From assembly GCA_936924635.1 (NCBI GenBank), contig CAKZHP010000079.1, forward strand, positions 1-16,272: a DNA stretch of 16,272 bases. Reading direction: 5' to 3'. The notes under the pieces are model-generated. The model did not search any database and was not told where the DNA came from. It saw only the letters and a list, made by a program, of their open reading frames with translations. Shown in pieces: positions 14,726-16,272 of the stretch. The position numbers were made by a program, and so were the translations under genes. Position 1 is the first letter of the stretch. Each line of letters starts with the position of its first letter. This DNA is from an uncultured Propionibacteriaceae bacterium. GTDB lineage: Bacteria; Actinomycetota; Actinomycetes; Propionibacteriales; Propionibacteriaceae.

Positions 14726-15528
14726 TGCCGACCGCACTCGACACGACCATCACTCCTACCCTGCGACGACGCCGCGGGTTGACCGAGGAAGCCGCCCTGG
14801 CCGCGGTCGACCAGGCCTGCCGTCGCCTGCGGCTTCCGACGATCCGCGGCGTGCTCGATGAAGCGATCGGCGTGGCCAAGAAGGAACAATTGTCGTACCC
14901 GGGGTTCCTGGCCGAACTGTTACTCGCGGAGGTCGACGACCGCGACCGCCGCTCGTCAGTGCGCCGCGTCAAGGCAGCTCAGTTTCCCCGCAGCAAATGG
15001 ATCGGTGACTTCGACTTCGACGCCAACCCCGCCATCGAAGCCGCGACCATCCACCAACTCGCCAAGGGCGACTGGATCCGCAAAGGCGAACCTCTGTGCT
15101 TGATCGGGGATTCCGGCACCGGCAAATCTCACCTGCTCATCGGCCTGGGCACTGCCGCGGCCGAGCAAGGCTTCCGTGTCCGGTACACCCTGGCCACGAG
15201 GTTGGTGAACGAACTCGTCGAAGCCGCCGACGAGAAGACCCTCGCCAAGACCATCGCCCGCTACGGGCGCGTCGATCTGCTGATCGTCGACGAACTCGGC
15301 TATATGGAACTGGATCGTCGCGGTGCCGAACTCCTCTTCCAGGTCCTCACCGAACGCGAGGAGAAGAACAGCATCGCCATCGCCTCCAACCAGAGCTTCA
15401 GCGGTTGGACCGACACCTTCACCGACCCGCGATTGTGCGCCGCAATAGTTGACCGCCTCACCTACCGCGGCACCATCATCGAAACCGGCACCCAGTCCTA
15501 TCGACTCGCGCACGCACGATCAGCGTGA
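14725..15528 (+). CDS. istB: IS21-family helper ATPase IstB (second element)
   Basis: 267-aa AAA+ helper ATPase. Walker A GDSGTGKSH is at 128-136 and Walker B LLIVDELGY at 185-193, followed by IAIASNQSFSGW (sensor 1). The N-terminal ~100 residues form the helical IstB domain. The ATG overlaps the istA stop by one base, so the pair is coupled. The stop at 15526-15528 is only 12 bp from the stop of the convergent GNAT gene. A second, diverged copy of residues around 161-184 of this protein is found at the right edge of the window. Confidence 0.96.
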   Translation: MPTALDTTITPTLRRRRGLTEEAALAAVDQACRRLRLPTIRGVLDEAIGVAKKEQLSYPGFLAELLLAEVDDRDRRSSVRRVKAAQFPRSKWIGDFDFDANPAIEAATIHQLAKGDWIRKGEPLCLIGDSGTGKSHLLIGLGTAAAEQGFRVRYTLATRLVNELVEAADEKTLAKTIARYGRVDLLIVDELGYMELDRRGAELLFQVLTEREEKNSIAIASNQSFSGWTDTFTDPRLCAAIVDRLTYRGTIIETGTQSYRLAHARSA

Positions 15529-15540
15529 CCGGACACCGGC

Positions 15541-15999
15541 CTACAGCGGCAACGTCATGAACACGCTATTGGGATCCGCCGCATAGGGACCGAACGGTGC
15601 ACAATCAGTGAACCCCGCCTTGCGATAGAACGCCCGCGCGGGAGCGAAGAACTCCATGCTCCCGGTCTCCAACGACACCCTGCCGACGCCGCGCGCTCGA
15701 GCATTTCGCAAAGCGTGGTCCAACAACTGCGAGGCGATGCCCGCGCCCCGACGCGCCGGCGCGGTCCGCATGCTCTTCAACTCTTCATGCCCCACAGTCA
15801 ACTCAGCCAGAGCGACTGTTCCCACCACCGCACCCGAGTCACGAGCAACCCACAACCGCACACCCGGTCCCTGAAGCGAACTGAGGTCGAGTGCGTGCTG
15901 ACTCTCCACGGGAGCAGTCGGAGCAATGTCATCCAGGTGCTCCTGCAGGAACATCACAAGCTGCTCATCCTCGAAGTCAGGCTCCGCGATATCGATCAT
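15541..15999 (-). CDS. GNAT-family N-acetyltransferase, apparent IS passenger
   Basis: 152-aa single-domain GNAT acetyltransferase, which by family moves the acetyl group of acetyl-CoA to an amine. The substrate cannot be told. Visible are the motif A loop MRTAPARRGAGIASQLL (about 77-93, with RRGAGIA as the CoA-binding turn), a strand RVSLETGS (107-114), and the C-terminal FFAPARAFYRKAGFTDCAPFG region (117-137) common to a widespread subgroup. I chose ATG 15999; a TTG at 16026 in the inverted repeat would add nine residues (MTWTRFDWD). No clear ribosome binding site precedes either. The gene lies wholly between istB and the right inverted repeat, converging on istB, so it seems to be carried by the element. 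Its promoter would have to lie in or beyond the repeat. Confidence 0.92.
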   Translation of the reverse strand: MIDIAEPDFEDEQLVMFLQEHLDDIAPTAPVESQHALDLSSLQGPGVRLWVARDSGAVVGTVALAELTVGHEELKSMRTAPARRGAGIASQLLDHALRNARARGVGRVSLETGSMEFFAPARAFYRKAGFTDCAPFGPYAADPNSVFMTLPL

Positions 16000-16013
16000 G
16001 TCCCAATCAAACC

Positions 16014-16063
16014 GGGTCCAAGTCAAACCGTCACACCGGGGCCGAACCTAGTTGACATAGCCA
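16014..16063 (-). repeat. Right inverted repeat of the second IS21 element
   Basis: On the minus strand it begins TGGCTATGTCAACTAGG and includes GGCCCCGGTGTGACGG and GGTTTGACTTGG. A further GGTTTGATTGGG unit follows at about 16002-16013, directly before the GNAT start. Confidence 0.78.
16052..16057 (+). promoter_or_regulatory. Outward-facing -35-like hexamer in the right IS end
   Basis: A perfect TTGACA, oriented outward, lies 6 bases inside the right tip of the second IS21 element. In IS21 itself an outward -35 at one end can combine with a -10 supplied by a neighbouring element or target. No good -10 is seen at the right distance here (17-bp spacer gives CTCCAG), so it may be a silent half-promoter. 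Confidence 0.35.
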
Positions 16064-16114
16064 GTGCTGCAACCCTCCAGGGTTCAGCCTGAAGTTCCGT
16101 AGCCTCGACCCTAG

Positions 16115-16134
16115 GGCCGCACGCCAGTGCGGCC
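16115..16134. repeat. Short hairpin between the IS end and the istB remnant
   Basis: GGCCGCA and TGCGGCC form a perfect 7-bp stem with a 6-nt loop. It is not followed by a T run, so it is not a standard terminator. A second small inverted repeat, AACCCT/AGGGTT, lies at 16071-16084. Confidence 0.35.
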
Positions 16135-16198
16135 ATTACACATGATTTCGTTCATTCTCGTGAGTGATGAAGCCAGGGTCAACGGTGCAACAGGGGCT

Positions 16199-16272
16199 GT
16201 CGAACGACGAGATCCCCGCCGCCGACGACAAACAGCTCGCCAAGACCATCGCCCGCTACGGCCGCGTCGACC
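16199..16272 (+). pseudogene. istB: Fragment of a second, related istB, running off the right edge
   Basis: From about 16211 the plus strand reads AADDKQLAKTIARYGRVD, nearly the same as residues 167-184 of the intact IstB (AADEKTLAKTIARYGRVD). DNA similarity fades upstream of about 16199, and there is no start codon or upstream istA. This is the internal part of a diverged IstB copy, cut at its 5' side. Whether its 3' part is complete cannot be seen. Confidence 0.8.

Larger units (their letters stand above)
12889..16063. mobile_element. Second IS21-family element, with a GNAT passenger gene
   Basis: About 3175 bp bounded by roughly 50-bp imperfect inverted repeats starting TGGCTATG at 12889 and ending CATAGCCA at 16063 (about three quarters identical). 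Inside are istA and istB on the plus strand and, between istB and the right repeat, a minus-strand GNAT acetyltransferase gene. The left end contains two direct units (TATGACAGGTTGGTTTGGCC-like at 12894 and TATGACGGTTTGATCTGGCC at 12962) and the right end holds matching units in inverted order. No target duplication is seen: the outside bases are GCCGTC on the left and GTGCTG on the right. The exact tips are therefore less certain than for the other two elements. Confidence 0.8.

Noticed and set aside
16142..16272. A plus-strand frame starting at ATG 16142 and open to the right edge
   Set aside because: Most of it is the istB fragment read in the wrong frame, giving an Arg-rich product.
1..16272. 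CRISPR array, tRNA or rRNA genes
   Set aside because: No regularly spaced repeats, cloverleaf or rRNA-like stretch was seen by eye on either strand.

Overview
The window looks like the chromosome of a GC-rich actinobacterium. The evidence is the very high GC of the first 3.6 kb and the gene order yifB (comM) - dprA - xerC-type recombinase - divergent M23-domain gene, which in many Actinomycetota sits beside rpsB-tsf. A Micrococcales/Cellulomonas-like host is a guess, not something the sequence proves.

Left block (1-3615), core chromosome: an M23/LytM-like gene open at the left edge; convergent to it, on the minus strand, a yifB - dprA - xerC gene row. The yifB gene is only a 3' fragment. Its reading frame breaks off at the Walker B box (near 3615) and its 5' half is absent, so foreign DNA has entered yifB. 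The other edge of the insert lies beyond the window.

Middle block (about 3616-8360), accessory DNA with lower GC: a 70-aa conserved-type small protein on the minus strand, a 186-bp divergent control region with a repeated CTGCTTAA motif, then a plus-strand operon. The operon encodes an unrecognised 249-aa protein, an XRE-HTH/ImmA-IrrE-type metallopeptidase (ATG..TGA-type 4-nt overlap, start GTG), two tiny coupled ORFs, and a 484-aa protein ending in a PD-(D/E)XK nuclease-like domain. A sensor/regulator protease next to a putative nuclease and an unknown partner is the best candidate here for an undescribed, possibly anti-phage or toxin-antitoxin-like, system.

Right block (8360-16272), an insertion-sequence nest. 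One 285-aa gene of unknown function can be rebuilt exactly from three pieces (8360-8424, 10600-11336, 12805-12860). It was hit by an IS21-family element (8425-10594, 54-bp inverted repeats, 5-bp duplication GGCGG) and by an ISL3-family element (11337-12796, 24-bp inverted repeats, 8-bp duplication CCATATCG). Removing both elements and one copy of each duplication restores one frame from a well-placed ribosome binding site to a stop. Just downstream lies a second, unrelated IS21-family element whose inverted repeats (12889 and 16063) enclose istA, istB and also a GNAT acetyltransferase gene as apparent passenger. It has no target duplication, and a fragment of a second, related istB begins at about 16199 and runs off the window, which suggests recombination between related copies.
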